NCBI RefSeq assembly: GCF_001427795.1
Contig: NZ_LMHJ01000001.1
Span: forward strand, 2,564,539 to 2,628,538
Length of the DNA stretch: 64,000 bases
Reading direction: 5' to 3'
DNA from: Nocardioides sp. Root682
GTDB lineage: Bacteria > Actinomycetota > Actinomycetes > Propionibacteriales > Nocardioidaceae
The notes below the pieces were generated by a model. It made no database searches and was not told where the DNA came from. It saw nothing but the letters and a program-made list of their open reading frames with translations. Made by a program: the position numbers and the translations under genes. This document shows, one piece after another, positions 49,284 to 58,087 of the stretch (positions within the stretch are counted from its first letter, which is position 1; each line of letters begins with the position of its first letter).

Positions 49284-49958
49284 TTGATCGCTTCGGGTCT
49301 GGAGCGTTTCACGGTCGACCGGATCCGGGTGTCCGTTCCACGCGGAGCGCGCGTGCGGCGTACCCGTCGGTACGACATCCGTCAGACGCGGCGGTGGGCG
49401 GCCGCCGATGCCGCCGTGTCCGGGATCCCGCGCACGCGGGTTGCGGTGGCCGCCGTACGAGCTGCGCTCTGGGCGACGAGCGACAAGCGGGCCATGCTCG
49501 TCCTGACCATGGTCGTCCAGCAGGGGCTGGCGACCGCGGCACAGCTCGGCGAGGAGGCGCTCCGGGTACGGCGTGACAAGCGGCGCACGCTCCTCCACGT
49601 CACGATCGGTGACCTGCTCGACGGCGGTCGCGCGCTCGGCGAGATCGAGGTCGCCCGTGAGCTCCGTCGGCGCGGCCTGCCTGCTCCGGAGAAGCAGGTC
49701 TTGCGCAAGGACCGCCGCGGCCGCTACTTCCTCGACCTGTACTGGCCCGGGCTCGGTGTCGTCGTCGAGATCGATGGCATCCACCACACCTGGGCCGAGA
49801 ACGTCGTCGGGGATGCGCTTCGCCAGAACTCTCTTGCGCTCAACGGGGACGTCGTGCTGCGCCTGCCGCTGCTCGGCCTCCGGCTCCAGCCGGGGGACTT
49901 CTACGACCAGATCGCCGCAGCGTTGACAGCTGCTCAGCAGCGACTCGCGGCTGCCTGA
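49284..49958 (+). pseudogene. DUF559-type (Vsr-like) nuclease gene, probably 5'-truncated
   Basis: The reading frame (224 residues from TTG 49284) ends in a DUF559/PD-(D/E)xK domain: YFLDLYWPGLGVVVEIDGIHH contains Asp and Glu-x-Asp metal ligands, followed by LRQNSLALNGDVVLRLP. Full-length relatives carry an N-terminal winged-helix antitoxin-like (AbiEi-type) domain of about 80 more residues. Here the frame is closed by a TGA at 49227 inside the adjacent palindrome and begins mid-domain (RIRVSVPRGARVRRTRRYD). It is bracketed by palindromes B and C. It may still be translated from an internal start. Confidence 0.65.
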
Positions 49959-49964
49959 GGTCCG

Positions 49965-50014
49965 GGGAAGTCATGCGAACTGGTCGCCCCGGCAGCCACT
50001 TCGCATGACTTCCC
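49965..50014. repeat. 50-bp dispersed palindrome, copy C
   Basis: GGGAAGTCATGCGAACTGG pairs with CCACTTCGCATGACTTCCC, the best stem of the three copies, around TCGCCCCGGCAG. It lies between the convergent nuclease and phosphatase genes. Confidence 0.88.
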
Positions 50015-50030
50015 GCACCAAACCGACGCC

Positions 50031-50816
50031 TCAGTCGGCGAGGAGCAGCTCCCGCAGCCGGGCGATGACCGCGTCATCAAGCCCCAGCCCGTCGCGGAGG
50101 TACGACGACCGGTCGCCGTACATCTCATCGACGGTCGCCCAGGCGGCATCGAGGTACTCGATATCGACGATCAGGGTCGGCTCGTAGACGTCGAGCATCT
50201 CGGGGCCGCCGTGCTGGACGATCTCGGCCTCGACCCGGGCGCGGCTGGCTGCGGTGCGGGCGTTGGTGAGCAGGTAGTCGCTCTCGATCGTGGGGTCGTC
50301 GACACCGGCGACGTGGAGCAGCAGGGCGGCGACCCAGCCGGTGCGATCCTTGCCGGCGGAGCAGTGGAACAGCTGGGGGCCGCCGGTGGCGAGCTGGCGC
50401 AGCACGCCACCGAACGCCGTACGGCTGTGCTCCTCGACGACGAAGCCCCGGTAGACCTCGTCCATCAGGGCGATCGCCTCGGCGCGGGTGGCGAGGCCGG
50501 AGAGCCGCTCGATCGGGATGCCGAGGGCGTCGAAGTGCAGCGGCTCGGCGCCGGGCACGTCGGGGTCGGGGTGGAGCGCGATCTCGGTGTCCGAGCGGAG
50601 GTCGAGGATCGCGCGCAGGCCGAGGTCGGCGATCGCGGTGTGGTCCTCCTCCGCGAGGCGCAGGTCGTTCGAGCGGAAGAACACGCCCGTACGCACCTGC
50701 CGGCCGTCGCGGGTCGCGTAGCCGGGTCCGGCGACGTCGCGGAAGTTGTCGACCGAGGCCAGGCGGAGGAGCTCGCGCTCCTCGTCACCGGGCGCGGGGA
50801 CGGGGCGCTCGCTCAT
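50031..50816 (-). CDS. Tyrosine-protein phosphatase (PTPB/Y_phosphatase3 type)
   Basis: A 261-residue phosphatase. The active-site P-loop is LFHCSAGKDRTGW, where the Cys is nucleophile and the following Arg binds phosphate; the Lys and Asp in AGKDR are typical of the lipid/atypical PTPB subgroup. The N-terminal SVDNFRDVAGPGYATRDG and VFFRSNDLRLAEEDHTA match the family. It is a possible cytoplasmic or secreted phosphotyrosine/phosphoinositide phosphatase. ATG 50816 is divergent from the dienelactone-hydrolase gene. Confidence 0.92.
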   Translation of the reverse strand: MSERPVPAPGDEERELLRLASVDNFRDVAGPGYATRDGRQVRTGVFFRSNDLRLAEEDHTAIADLGLRAILDLRSDTEIALHPDPDVPGAEPLHFDALGIPIERLSGLATRAEAIALMDEVYRGFVVEEHSRTAFGGVLRQLATGGPQLFHCSAGKDRTGWVAALLLHVAGVDDPTIESDYLLTNARTAASRARVEAEIVQHGGPEMLDVYEPTLIVDIEYLDAAWATVDEMYGDRSSYLRDGLGLDDAVIARLRELLLAD

Positions 50817-50860
50817 GGAACCGACGCTACCGGGCGACAGTTCCCTCTAGAGTCCCGCCC

Positions 50861-51673
50861 ATGACTGTCGACGCCCTGAGCGACTTCGAGCCTGGCACCT
50901 TCACCGCGGACGGGGTGACGCACCCGCTCTACCGGTCGGGCTCCGGCCCGGCCGTGATCGTGATCGCCGAGATCCCGGGCATCACCCCCAAGGTCGCGGA
51001 CTTCGCGCGGCGGGTGCGCGACGAGGGCTTCTCGGTGATCATGCCCAGCCTGTTCGGCGCCCCCGGCGGGGATCCCAACGGGGGCCTGCTGGGTGCGGTC
51101 GCCATGACGACCAAGGCGCTCGGTCGCGTGTGTGTCAGCCGCGAGTTCAGCCTGCTCGCGACCGGGAGGACGTCGCCCGTGGTGACCTGGCTGCGCGCCC
51201 TCGCCGAGCACGAGCACGAGCGGTGCGGCGGTCCCGGCGTCGGCGCGGTCGGGATGTGCCTGACCGGCGGCTTCGCGCTGGCGATGGCCACCGACGAACG
51301 GCTGCTCGCCCCGGTCCTCTCGCAGCCGTCGCTCCCGATCTCGCCCAGGGGACGGCGGGGCATCGACATCTCGCCCGAGGACCTCGACGTCGTCAAGGCC
51401 CGCTGTGCCGCAGGACTCCAGGTCATGGGCCTCCGGTTCCGCAGCGACAGGCTCGTCCCGGACAGCCGATTCGCGTTCCTGCGCGAACAGCTGGGCGACG
51501 CGTTCGTGGGCGTCGAGCTCGACGATGAGGACGCCAACCCCGACGGCCTGCTGCCGCCCCACTCGGTGCTGACCGAGCACTTCATCGACGAGCCGGGCAG
51601 CCGGACCCGGCAGGCCCTCGACGACGTGCTCGCCCTGTTCCGGACGAAGCTGCAAACCCCAACTCGAGCGTGA
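50861..51673 (+). CDS. Dienelactone-hydrolase-family protein
   Basis: A 270-residue alpha/beta hydrolase. The nucleophile lies in VGMCLTGG (Cys), with IAEIPGITPKVADFARRVRDE at the N-terminus and HSVLTEHF for the catalytic His. Family members hydrolyse dienelactones or related cyclic esters in chloroaromatic pathways; the role here is unknown. Its last six residues (QTPTRA) and stop codon are coded by the first unit of a 21-bp repeat array, so the original C-terminus may have been replaced. Confidence 0.88.
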   Translation: MTVDALSDFEPGTFTADGVTHPLYRSGSGPAVIVIAEIPGITPKVADFARRVRDEGFSVIMPSLFGAPGGDPNGGLLGAVAMTTKALGRVCVSREFSLLATGRTSPVVTWLRALAEHEHERCGGPGVGAVGMCLTGGFALAMATDERLLAPVLSQPSLPISPRGRRGIDISPEDLDVVKARCAAGLQVMGLRFRSDRLVPDSRFAFLREQLGDAFVGVELDDEDANPDGLLPPHSVLTEHFIDEPGSRTRQALDDVLALFRTKLQTPTRA

Positions 51674-51735
51674 CAAACCCCCACTCGAGCGTGACAAAGC
51701 CCAACTCGCCGGTGAGAAACCCCAACTCGCGCTAA
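51654..51735. repeat. Four direct copies of the 21-bp repeat unit
   Basis: Cores AAACCCCAACTCG, AAACCCCCACTCG, AAAGCCCAACTCG and AAACCCCAACTCG start at 51654, 51675, 51696 and 51717, exactly 21 bp apart, each followed by a GTGA-type spacer. The first copy contains the end of the dienelactone-hydrolase gene. The array lies between convergent genes, like the inverted array at 5449, but is all in one direction. Confidence 0.88.
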
Positions 51736-52553
51736 CGCGGCGGGAGGGGGAAGAACGCCGAGGTGCGCGAGGCGTACTCGACGTACGCCGGGCGCTGCAT
51801 CATCGTCTGCTCCAGCAGCTTCACGCCGGTGACCGAGACGAGGAACCAGGTCATCGCGACCGGCGCGACCAGCGTGGCGAGTCCGGCGATCCAGCCCGAC
51901 GCGAGCCCACCGGCCAGCCACACGCCCCACCACACGCAGGCGTCGCCGAAGTAGTTCGGGTGGCGCGTGTATCGCCACAGTCCGGTGTCGAGCACGGGCC
52001 GCCGCGACTCGCGGGGAGCAGCGCGGTAGGCGGCGAGCTGGGCGTCACCGACGGACTCGAAGGCCAGACCGACCAGCCACACGACCCCGCCGACGACGAC
52101 CAGCGGCCAGCACCAGACCTCGCTCACCACCCCGACGGCCACGGGCAGCGCGATGACCGGCAGCACCGCACCCTGCACCCCGAACACCTTGCGTACGGCG
52201 ACGCCCATCCCCACCTCGCGGAGCGGCCCGCCGAGCACCTCGAGATATCGAGGATCCTCGCCACGATCGTGCGCACTGCTGCGGCGGTGGATGTGCCAGC
52301 TCAGCCGCAGCCCCCACACACCCACGATCGCGACGAGGAAACCGGTGCGGAGTCCCTGGCCCGCACCGGCCGCAGCGGCCACCACCGCGCACGCGACGGC
52401 GATGACGACGAATCCCAGTCCCCAGGCGACATCCACGACGACGACCCGGCCCTGGCGGCGCGCGACGAGAGCGGTCACGGTCATCACGGCCGTGGCGGCG
52501 AGGACCGCCGTAGCGATGGACAGGACCAGATCGGACAGGGCGAGGTCGGACAT
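51732..52553 (-). CDS. DUF1295 membrane protein (steroid-reductase/ICMT-like)
   Basis: A 273-residue integral membrane protein with about seven hydrophobic segments. The conserved C-terminal stretch LWRYTRHPNYFGDACVWWGVW is the DUF1295/isoprenylcysteine-methyltransferase-type motif, with QRPAYVEYASRTSAFFPLPP at the end. Members are fold relatives of 3-oxo-5-alpha-steroid dehydrogenases and probably reduce or methylate lipid substrates. It is the last gene of the SigK-type operon; ATG 52553 overlaps the cyclopropane synthase stop (TGATG). Confidence 0.88.
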   Translation of the reverse strand: MSDLALSDLVLSIATAVLAATAVMTVTALVARRQGRVVVVDVAWGLGFVVIAVACAVVAAAAGAGQGLRTGFLVAIVGVWGLRLSWHIHRRSSAHDRGEDPRYLEVLGGPLREVGMGVAVRKVFGVQGAVLPVIALPVAVGVVSEVWCWPLVVVGGVVWLVGLAFESVGDAQLAAYRAAPRESRRPVLDTGLWRYTRHPNYFGDACVWWGVWLAGGLASGWIAGLATLVAPVAMTWFLVSVTGVKLLEQTMMQRPAYVEYASRTSAFFPLPPR

Positions 52554-53863
52554 CACCAGCTCCGCGTCCAGGGCAGCGAGTGGTCCGCGCCGGGACGGAC
52601 CAGCAGGACCTGGTCGACGCCCATCCGGCCGTCCCGGAACGCCATCGAGCCACCGACCAGATACAGCCGCCACACGCGCACCAGCTCTTCGCCGACGAGC
52701 TCGGTCAGAGCGGGGAGGTTCGCCTCGAACCGCTCCAGCCAGCCGGCGACGGTCAGCACGTAGTGCTCGCGCAGGGCGTGCACGTCACGCACCTCCAGGC
52801 CGGCCTCCTCGAGCAGGCCGACGGTCGCGCCGACGGGTCGCATGTACATGTCCGGCGCGATGAACGACTCGATGAACGGGCCCCCACCGGGCCACTTCCC
52901 GGTGCGCGACATCTGCTGCACGAGAACCCGCCCGCCCGGCCGTACGGCGTCGTGGAGCACCTTCGCGTACGTCGGGTAGTTCCGCTCGCCGACGTGCTCG
53001 CCCATCTCCAGCGACGCGACCGCGTCGTACTCCGCACCCCGAAGGGGTACGGCGTCGCGGTAGTCGCAGAGCTGGAATTCCACCCGGTCCGACAACCCAC
53101 GGCGTCGCGCCGCCGCTTCGGCGAAGCGCTTCTGCTCCGCCGAGATGGTCACGCCGACGACCCGTGCTCCGAACTGTTCGGCGGCGTGCAGGGACAGCGA
53201 GCCCCAGCCGCAGCCGACGTCGAGGAGGCGCATGCCGGGCTCGAGGCCGAGCTTGCGGCAGACCAGGTCCAGCTTGGCGTTCTGTGCCTCTTCGAGTGAG
53301 GCGGTGGGCGACGGGTGGTAGCCGCTGGAGTAGGCCATCGTCTGCTCGTCGAGGATCAGCGAGTAGAACTCGGCGGTCGTGTCGTAGTGGTGGCTGATCG
53401 CCTTCCGGTCACGGCCCTTGCTGTGCAGCCGGCCCCCGAGCCGGGCCTGGGTCGCAGGAGGCGCCGGAGGACGACCGAGCAGGTCGAGGCCGATGGCGGC
53501 CCGGACCGCCCCGGCGATCGCGCGCAGGGAGGGACGACGACCCGACAGGCCGCGTTCGGCCGCGACGGCGAAGGCGTGGGTGAGGGCGGCGTCGAGGTCG
53601 CCGTGCACCTCGAGCTCGCCGGTGACGTAGGCCTGCGCCGCGCCCAGCTCGCCGGGGTGCCAGAGCAGGCGCCGCAGGGCATCGGGGGAGCGCAGCTCGA
53701 CGACCGGACCCAGAGCGGGCCCGGCCGCAGAGCCGTCCCATGCGATGAGGCGCACGGGAAGATCGCCGCCGATGAACGGGCGAAGGGCTTCGGCCAGCCG
53801 GGAGGCGACGCCCCCCGGCATCGCCTCCCGCTGGGTCTCTCCGGTGGTGGTCGCGGTGGCCAT
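52553..53863 (-). CDS. Cyclopropane-fatty-acyl-phospholipid synthase (second of pair)
   Basis: A 436-residue SAM-dependent methyltransferase. The N-terminal lipid-binding domain (about 20-150, with LRRLLWHPGELGAAQAYVTG) precedes the Rossmann domain with ISHHYDTTAEFYSLILDEQTM, the SAM loop LLDVGCGWGSLSLHAAEQFG, and EMGEHVGERNYPTY. It methylenates unsaturated acyl chains in membrane lipids. ATG 53863 has GGAGG before it and overlaps the stop of the first synthase. The tandem pair differs in sequence, so the two may act on different positions. Confidence 0.92.
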   Translation of the reverse strand: MATATTTGETQREAMPGGVASRLAEALRPFIGGDLPVRLIAWDGSAAGPALGPVVELRSPDALRRLLWHPGELGAAQAYVTGELEVHGDLDAALTHAFAVAAERGLSGRRPSLRAIAGAVRAAIGLDLLGRPPAPPATQARLGGRLHSKGRDRKAISHHYDTTAEFYSLILDEQTMAYSSGYHPSPTASLEEAQNAKLDLVCRKLGLEPGMRLLDVGCGWGSLSLHAAEQFGARVVGVTISAEQKRFAEAAARRRGLSDRVEFQLCDYRDAVPLRGAEYDAVASLEMGEHVGERNYPTYAKVLHDAVRPGGRVLVQQMSRTGKWPGGGPFIESFIAPDMYMRPVGATVGLLEEAGLEVRDVHALREHYVLTVAGWLERFEANLPALTELVGEELVRVWRLYLVGGSMAFRDGRMGVDQVLLVRPGADHSLPWTRSW

Positions 53864-55146
53864 CACGCCTCCTCCATCAGCCGGGCGAACGTGAGCTGGT
53901 GGTCGTCGATGTAGCCGGCGGCGAAGCCCGCACGGCAGTACTCCAGGTAGAAGTGCCACATCCGGACGAAGGTCTCGTCGAAGCCGAGATCGCTGACCTG
54001 CTGGCGGGAGGCGACGAACGCGTCGTCCCACAGCTGCAGGGTCCGGGCGTAGTGCGCGCCCATGGCGAGCGTGTCGACGACCCGCAGCCGGGTGTGCCTC
54101 TCGACGGTCTCCTCGATCGCCTGCACCGACGGCAGCGCGCCGCCGGGGAAGATGTACTTGGTGATGAAGGTGTGCGTCGAACGGGTCGCGAGCATCCGGT
54201 CGTGGGGCATCGTGATCGCCTGGATCGCGACGCGGCCACCGGGAGCCAGGACGTGGTCCAGGGTGCTGAAGTACGTCGGCCAGTACTGCCAGCCCACGGC
54301 CTCGATCATCTCGACGGACACGACGGCGTCGTACGCACCGGCGGGTTCGTCGAGCAGTGCGCGGTAGTCGCACAGGTCGACCTGCACGTCGTGGGCGTGG
54401 CCGGCGGCGGCGATCCGCTCGCGGGCGAGGGCCTGCTGCTCGACGGACAGCGTGATGGTCCGGACCAGCGCACCGCGGTCGGCTGCGCGGATCGCCAGCT
54501 CGCCCCAACCGGTGCCGATCTCCAGCAGCCGGGTGCCCTCGGTGACGCCGGCCTGGTCGAGCAGCCGGTCGATCTTGCGGTGCTGGGCGGTGACGTGGTC
54601 CTCATTGGTCGCAGCGACCGGATCGGTGAAGAGCGCGCTGGAGTAGGAGAGCGTCGGGTCGAGGAAGGCAGCGAACAGGTCGTTGGACAGGTCGTAGTGG
54701 TGCGCCACGTTGCTCTGCGTGTTCTCGCGGGTGCCGCGCTGGGTGTGCGGGATCCGGGTGACCACGAGCGAGCGCAGCTTCTGCAGGCTCGGCGGCACCA
54801 GCGACGGCAGCTCGGCCGCCAGCACGGTCAGGAAGTCCCCGAGGACGCCGTCCCCGGGTGTGCCGTCCTCGCACCACGCGCCCGTCATGTACGCCTCGCC
54901 GAACCCGATCAGCTGGTCCCGGCCCAGGCGGGCGAAGAACTCGTCCGGACGTCGTACGACGATCGCGGGACCGCCGCGGCCGAGCTGCTCGATCCGCCCG
55001 TCGCCGCGGTGGAGGTGCACCGTCACGTCGAGCCGGGACACAGCCGAACGGAACAGCCGTTGGGCGACGCGGGCCGAGAATCCCTTGCTGGGAGCGGGAT
55101 TCAGGTCCGGCCAGGTCTGGATGGCGGGTGCGGCGGTGAGAGTCAT
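53863..55146 (-). CDS. Cyclopropane-fatty-acyl-phospholipid synthase (first of pair)
   Basis: A 427-residue synthase of the UfaA1 type, as in the mycobacterial sigK locus. Visible: VAHHYDLSNDLFAAFLDPTL, SAM loop LLEIGTGWGELAIRAADRG, VSVEMIEAVGWQYWPTYF and ITMPHDRMLATRSTHTFITK. The N-terminal domain (about 30-130) holds LGRDQLIGFGEAYMTGAW. It overlaps the FAD/DUF1365 fusion gene by 4 bp (ATGA) and the second synthase by 1 bp, so all are co-translated. Confidence 0.92.
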   Translation of the reverse strand: MTLTAAPAIQTWPDLNPAPSKGFSARVAQRLFRSAVSRLDVTVHLHRGDGRIEQLGRGGPAIVVRRPDEFFARLGRDQLIGFGEAYMTGAWCEDGTPGDGVLGDFLTVLAAELPSLVPPSLQKLRSLVVTRIPHTQRGTRENTQSNVAHHYDLSNDLFAAFLDPTLSYSSALFTDPVAATNEDHVTAQHRKIDRLLDQAGVTEGTRLLEIGTGWGELAIRAADRGALVRTITLSVEQQALARERIAAAGHAHDVQVDLCDYRALLDEPAGAYDAVVSVEMIEAVGWQYWPTYFSTLDHVLAPGGRVAIQAITMPHDRMLATRSTHTFITKYIFPGGALPSVQAIEETVERHTRLRVVDTLAMGAHYARTLQLWDDAFVASRQQVSDLGFDETFVRMWHFYLEYCRAGFAAGYIDDHQLTFARLMEEA

Positions 55147-57302
55147 CGGAGAACGCCTTCCTCGAAGGGGTGGGTCGCGGGAGCAGTCGTGGTTGATTCG
55201 TGGACAGGCCGCTTCTGGATGGGAACCCGACGGGCCCACAGGGCGATGCCGTGCACGCGGATCAGGGCGGAGCTGCGCAGCCCGGCGAGCGGCAGCAGCG
55301 GCGCGGGCCCCGGCACCCCGGTGAGTCCGGCGTCGAAGCGCGCGCCGGCGTCGGTGTGCAGGGTGATGCCCAGGCGCACCGCCCCGGTGACGGGATCGGG
55401 CGGGGGAGCGAGGACGTCGTAGTACCCGTCGGTCCCGTGGAACGGCGACACGTACATCGCCTTGTCCACGCGCCCGCGCCCCTCGGCATCGGTGTCGAGC
55501 AGGTAGGCGTGGCGGTCGCCGTAGGTGTTGTGCACCTCGACGACGGTGGCTGCGGGCCGACCGTCTCCGCGCTCATCGGCCCAGCACCAGTGGACCGAGA
55601 TCGGATTGAAACAGTGTCCGAACGCACGGGGCTGACTTGCCATCAGCACGCGGCCGGCCCGCAGGTCGAGGTCGTGTCGGGCGAGGAACCGGTCCAGTCC
55701 CTCACGCACCGACACGGTGTCGCCGTCGAAGTGGTCGCGGCCCAGGAAGCGGCCACGTGCACCATCGACCCTGCCTCGTTCCGAGACCTGGTCGAGGTCG
55801 ACGACGTAGAGATGGGACTTCAGCTGGAAGCTGTTCCTGAGCGGCTCGCGGCGTTTGTGGACGAGGGTCGTGTCGTACGACGTCGCGGGCGTCTCGATAC
55901 GCCCGCTCTTGCCTCGCGGGATGCTCGACGAACGTGCGGCGAAAGGTCGTCGAGTGCCGATCGTGAGGGACGAACGACCGGTGTATCGAGACGCCTCCGG
56001 CCAGTCGATCCCCAGCCGCTCCACGGCCTTCAGCCCCGACCGCGCACCGTCCTCGTGGAAGCCCCACCCGTGGTAGGCACCGGCGAAGACCAGACGGTCG
56101 GAGTTGATCTCGGGGAGCCGGGCACGGGCGGCCACGGACGTCGGTGTGTAGAGCGGGTGCGCGTAGTCGCGGCGCACCAGCACGGTGGCGGGGTCCACGA
56201 CGTCCTCGCCACCGAGCGTGACCAGGTAGTGCGTCTGCGTGTCGAGCCGCTGCAGGCGGGTCAGGTCGTAGGTGACCTGCACCCGGTCCTGTGCGGTCCT
56301 CGGGCGGCGGAAGTTCCACGACGCCCACGCGTCCTGCGCGCCCGGCATCACGCTGGTGTCGGTGTGCAGCAGCGCGGTGTTGTGCGTGTACGGCAGCGCC
56401 GCGAGCAGCTCGCGCTGCAGCGGCGTCGGGTCGTCGAGCATCGTGAGCGCGTGGTCCGGGTGCGTAGCGAGCACGACGGCGTCGTACTCCTCGCGACCGG
56501 CGCCGGTGGTGGTCACCTCGACCGCGTACGGCGTCTCGCGCACGGCCACGACGGGGGTGCCGGTGCGGATGTCGCCGCCGGCGGCGCGGACAGCTGCGGC
56601 GAGCCGGTCGACGTACGCCCGCGAACCGCCGGTGACGGTGCGCCAGGTGGGCGAGCCGAACACCTGCAACATGCCGTGGTGCTGGAGGAACGCGAAGAGG
56701 TACGCCGCCGGGTAGTCCCGGGCGGTGTCGGGGTCGCACGACCACACCGCGGCCACGACGGGCTCCATGAAGTGGCGGCGGAAGTACGGCGAGAACCGGC
56801 CGCGGTCGAGGAATTCGGCCAGCGTGGTCAGGTCCTCGGTCGGGCGGGACGGGTCGCTCTGGCGGGCGAGCAGCTGGCGTGCCTGGCGGTGGAAGCGCGG
56901 GATCTCGCCGAGCATCTTCAGGTAGCGCGGGTGCTTCTGGTTGCCCGCGCCGGCGGGGAACAGCCCGCGGCGTCCGAGCGCGCCCGCCCACTCCAGGCCC
57001 GTCTCCTCGTCGCTGATCGACATCGACATCTCGGAGGCCTGGGTCGGCACCCCCAGCTCGTCGAAGAGCCGGACCAGCACCGGATAGGTGTGCCGGTTGT
57101 GGACGATGAAGCCGCTGTCGATCGACAGCTCGCGGCCGGTCGGGTCGGTCACGTGGTGCGTGTCGGCGTGACCGCCGAGGCGGGTGTCCGCCTCGAGCAG
57201 GGTCACGTGGACGTCTGACGAGCGTGAGGCGACGTAGGCGGCGGTGAGTCCGGCAACGCCGGAACCCACCACGGCGAGTCGCCGTGGTCGTACCTGGTTC
57301 AT
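55143..57302 (-). CDS. Fusion of FAD-dependent oxidoreductase and DUF1365 protein
   Basis: A 719-residue protein. The N-terminal part (1 to about 435) is an amine-oxidase-type flavoprotein: LAVVGSGVAGLTAAYVASR, EADTRLGGHADTHHV, SGFIVHNRHTYPVLVRL and the C-terminal FAD segment VFAGAYHGWGFHEDGA. The part from about 472 is DUF1365: LKSHLYVVDLDQVSERG, MASQPRAFGHCFNPISV, EVHNTYGDRHAYLLD. In mycobacteria these are two separate genes (the Rv0449c/Rv0448c pair, recalled family knowledge). The linker (about 436-472) is coded by a 108-bp inverted-repeat element. ATG 57302 overlaps the rskA stop. Confidence 0.9.
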   Translation of the reverse strand: MNQVRPRRLAVVGSGVAGLTAAYVASRSSDVHVTLLEADTRLGGHADTHHVTDPTGRELSIDSGFIVHNRHTYPVLVRLFDELGVPTQASEMSMSISDEETGLEWAGALGRRGLFPAGAGNQKHPRYLKMLGEIPRFHRQARQLLARQSDPSRPTEDLTTLAEFLDRGRFSPYFRRHFMEPVVAAVWSCDPDTARDYPAAYLFAFLQHHGMLQVFGSPTWRTVTGGSRAYVDRLAAAVRAAGGDIRTGTPVVAVRETPYAVEVTTTGAGREEYDAVVLATHPDHALTMLDDPTPLQRELLAALPYTHNTALLHTDTSVMPGAQDAWASWNFRRPRTAQDRVQVTYDLTRLQRLDTQTHYLVTLGGEDVVDPATVLVRRDYAHPLYTPTSVAARARLPEINSDRLVFAGAYHGWGFHEDGARSGLKAVERLGIDWPEASRYTGRSSLTIGTRRPFAARSSSIPRGKSGRIETPATSYDTTLVHKRREPLRNSFQLKSHLYVVDLDQVSERGRVDGARGRFLGRDHFDGDTVSVREGLDRFLARHDLDLRAGRVLMASQPRAFGHCFNPISVHWCWADERGDGRPAATVVEVHNTYGDRHAYLLDTDAEGRGRVDKAMYVSPFHGTDGYYDVLAPPPDPVTGAVRLGITLHTDAGARFDAGLTGVPGPAPLLPLAGLRSSALIRVHGIALWARRVPIQKRPVHESTTTAPATHPFEEGVLR
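55888..55995. mobile_element. 108-bp palindromic element with 13-bp perfect terminal inverted repeats, in frame
   Basis: GGCGTCTCGATAC (55888-55900) is the exact complement of GTATCGAGACGCC (55983-55995); inside, CTCGACGA (55925-55932) and TCGTCGAG mirror each other. The length is 36 codons, so it does not break the frame. It separates two conserved domains that are separate genes elsewhere. MITE- or REP-like; no transposase is seen. Confidence 0.75.
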
Positions 57303-58087
57303 CACGAATCCAGTGAGTAGAACGCGATGGGGTCGCTGGTCGGCTGCTCGGAGCCACCGTCCGGCTCCACGGTGATCCCGACTCCGGTGGCACGTGAGGC
57401 GTCACCGTCGAGCAGCACCGTGGCGTCACGGAGGTCGGGCATCAGGCGGTCCGGCTCGAGCTCACCCGCCGGTGTCTGCAACCAGAGCTGGTAGGCCTTG
57501 CCCTCGGGTGCAGGTGCCATGTCGTCGGTCAGGATGACCGCGCGTCCCTCGGAGCGGGAGACCACGACGGCAGCGTCGGCGCCGTCGGGGAAGTGCTTGT
57601 CGATCCGGATGGCGTCCTCGGCGGCCAGGACCCGCTCGGCAGCGGTGAGCTGCGTTCCGGGCTGGTCATCGGCCCACGGCTTGAGGATCGCGCCACCGAC
57701 ACCGGCGATGAGTACGGCGGCCGCGGCGACCAGCAACGGGACCCGGGAGAGGCCGCGTCGGCGGCTGTCGAGAGGGACCACCGGCGCGGGAGCTGCCTCC
57801 TCGACCGGGGCCGCGACAGGGCCCTCGGTGGGCAGCGGCGGGAGCGGACGGACCGCCATGATGTCGGCGAGCAGCCGGTCGCGGAGCGCGGCAGGCGGGG
57901 TGACCTCGTCGGCGCCGAGGACGGCGGCGGCTTCGCGCAGGCTGTCGACCTCGTCGCGGCAGTCCGCGCACTGGCGCAGGTGGGCTTCGAAACGGGCACG
58001 CTCGTCGGGCTCGAGGGCGTCGACGGCGTAGGCGCCGGAAAGTGCGTGCACGTCGTCTCCTCCACTCGTGGGCTTGTTGTCGGTCAT
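57302..58087 (-). CDS. rskA: Anti-sigma-K factor (RskA-like)
   Basis: A 261-residue membrane anti-sigma factor. The N-terminal zinc-binding anti-sigma domain has HALSGAYAVDALEPDERARF and HLRQCADC (H36, C40, C43). A single transmembrane helix (VPLLVAAAAVLIAGVGGAI, about 123-141) leads to an extracytoplasmic RskA domain (LTAAERVLAAEDAIRIDK, GKAYQLWLQTPAG). It overlaps sigK by 4 bp and the fusion gene by 3 bp, as in the SigK-RskA arrangement of mycobacteria. It would hold SigK until proteolysis. Confidence 0.93.
   Translation of the reverse strand: MTDNKPTSGGDDVHALSGAYAVDALEPDERARFEAHLRQCADCRDEVDSLREAAAVLGADEVTPPAALRDRLLADIMAVRPLPPLPTEGPVAAPVEEAAPAPVVPLDSRRRGLSRVPLLVAAAAVLIAGVGGAILKPWADDQPGTQLTAAERVLAAEDAIRIDKHFPDGADAAVVVSRSEGRAVILTDDMAPAPEGKAYQLWLQTPAGELEPDRLMPDLRDATVLLDGDASRATGVGITVEPDGGSEQPTSDPIAFYSLDS

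Noticed and set aside
55888..55995. Complete insertion sequence in the fusion gene
   Set aside because: Only 108 bp with terminal inverted repeats; no transposase and no clear target-site duplication.
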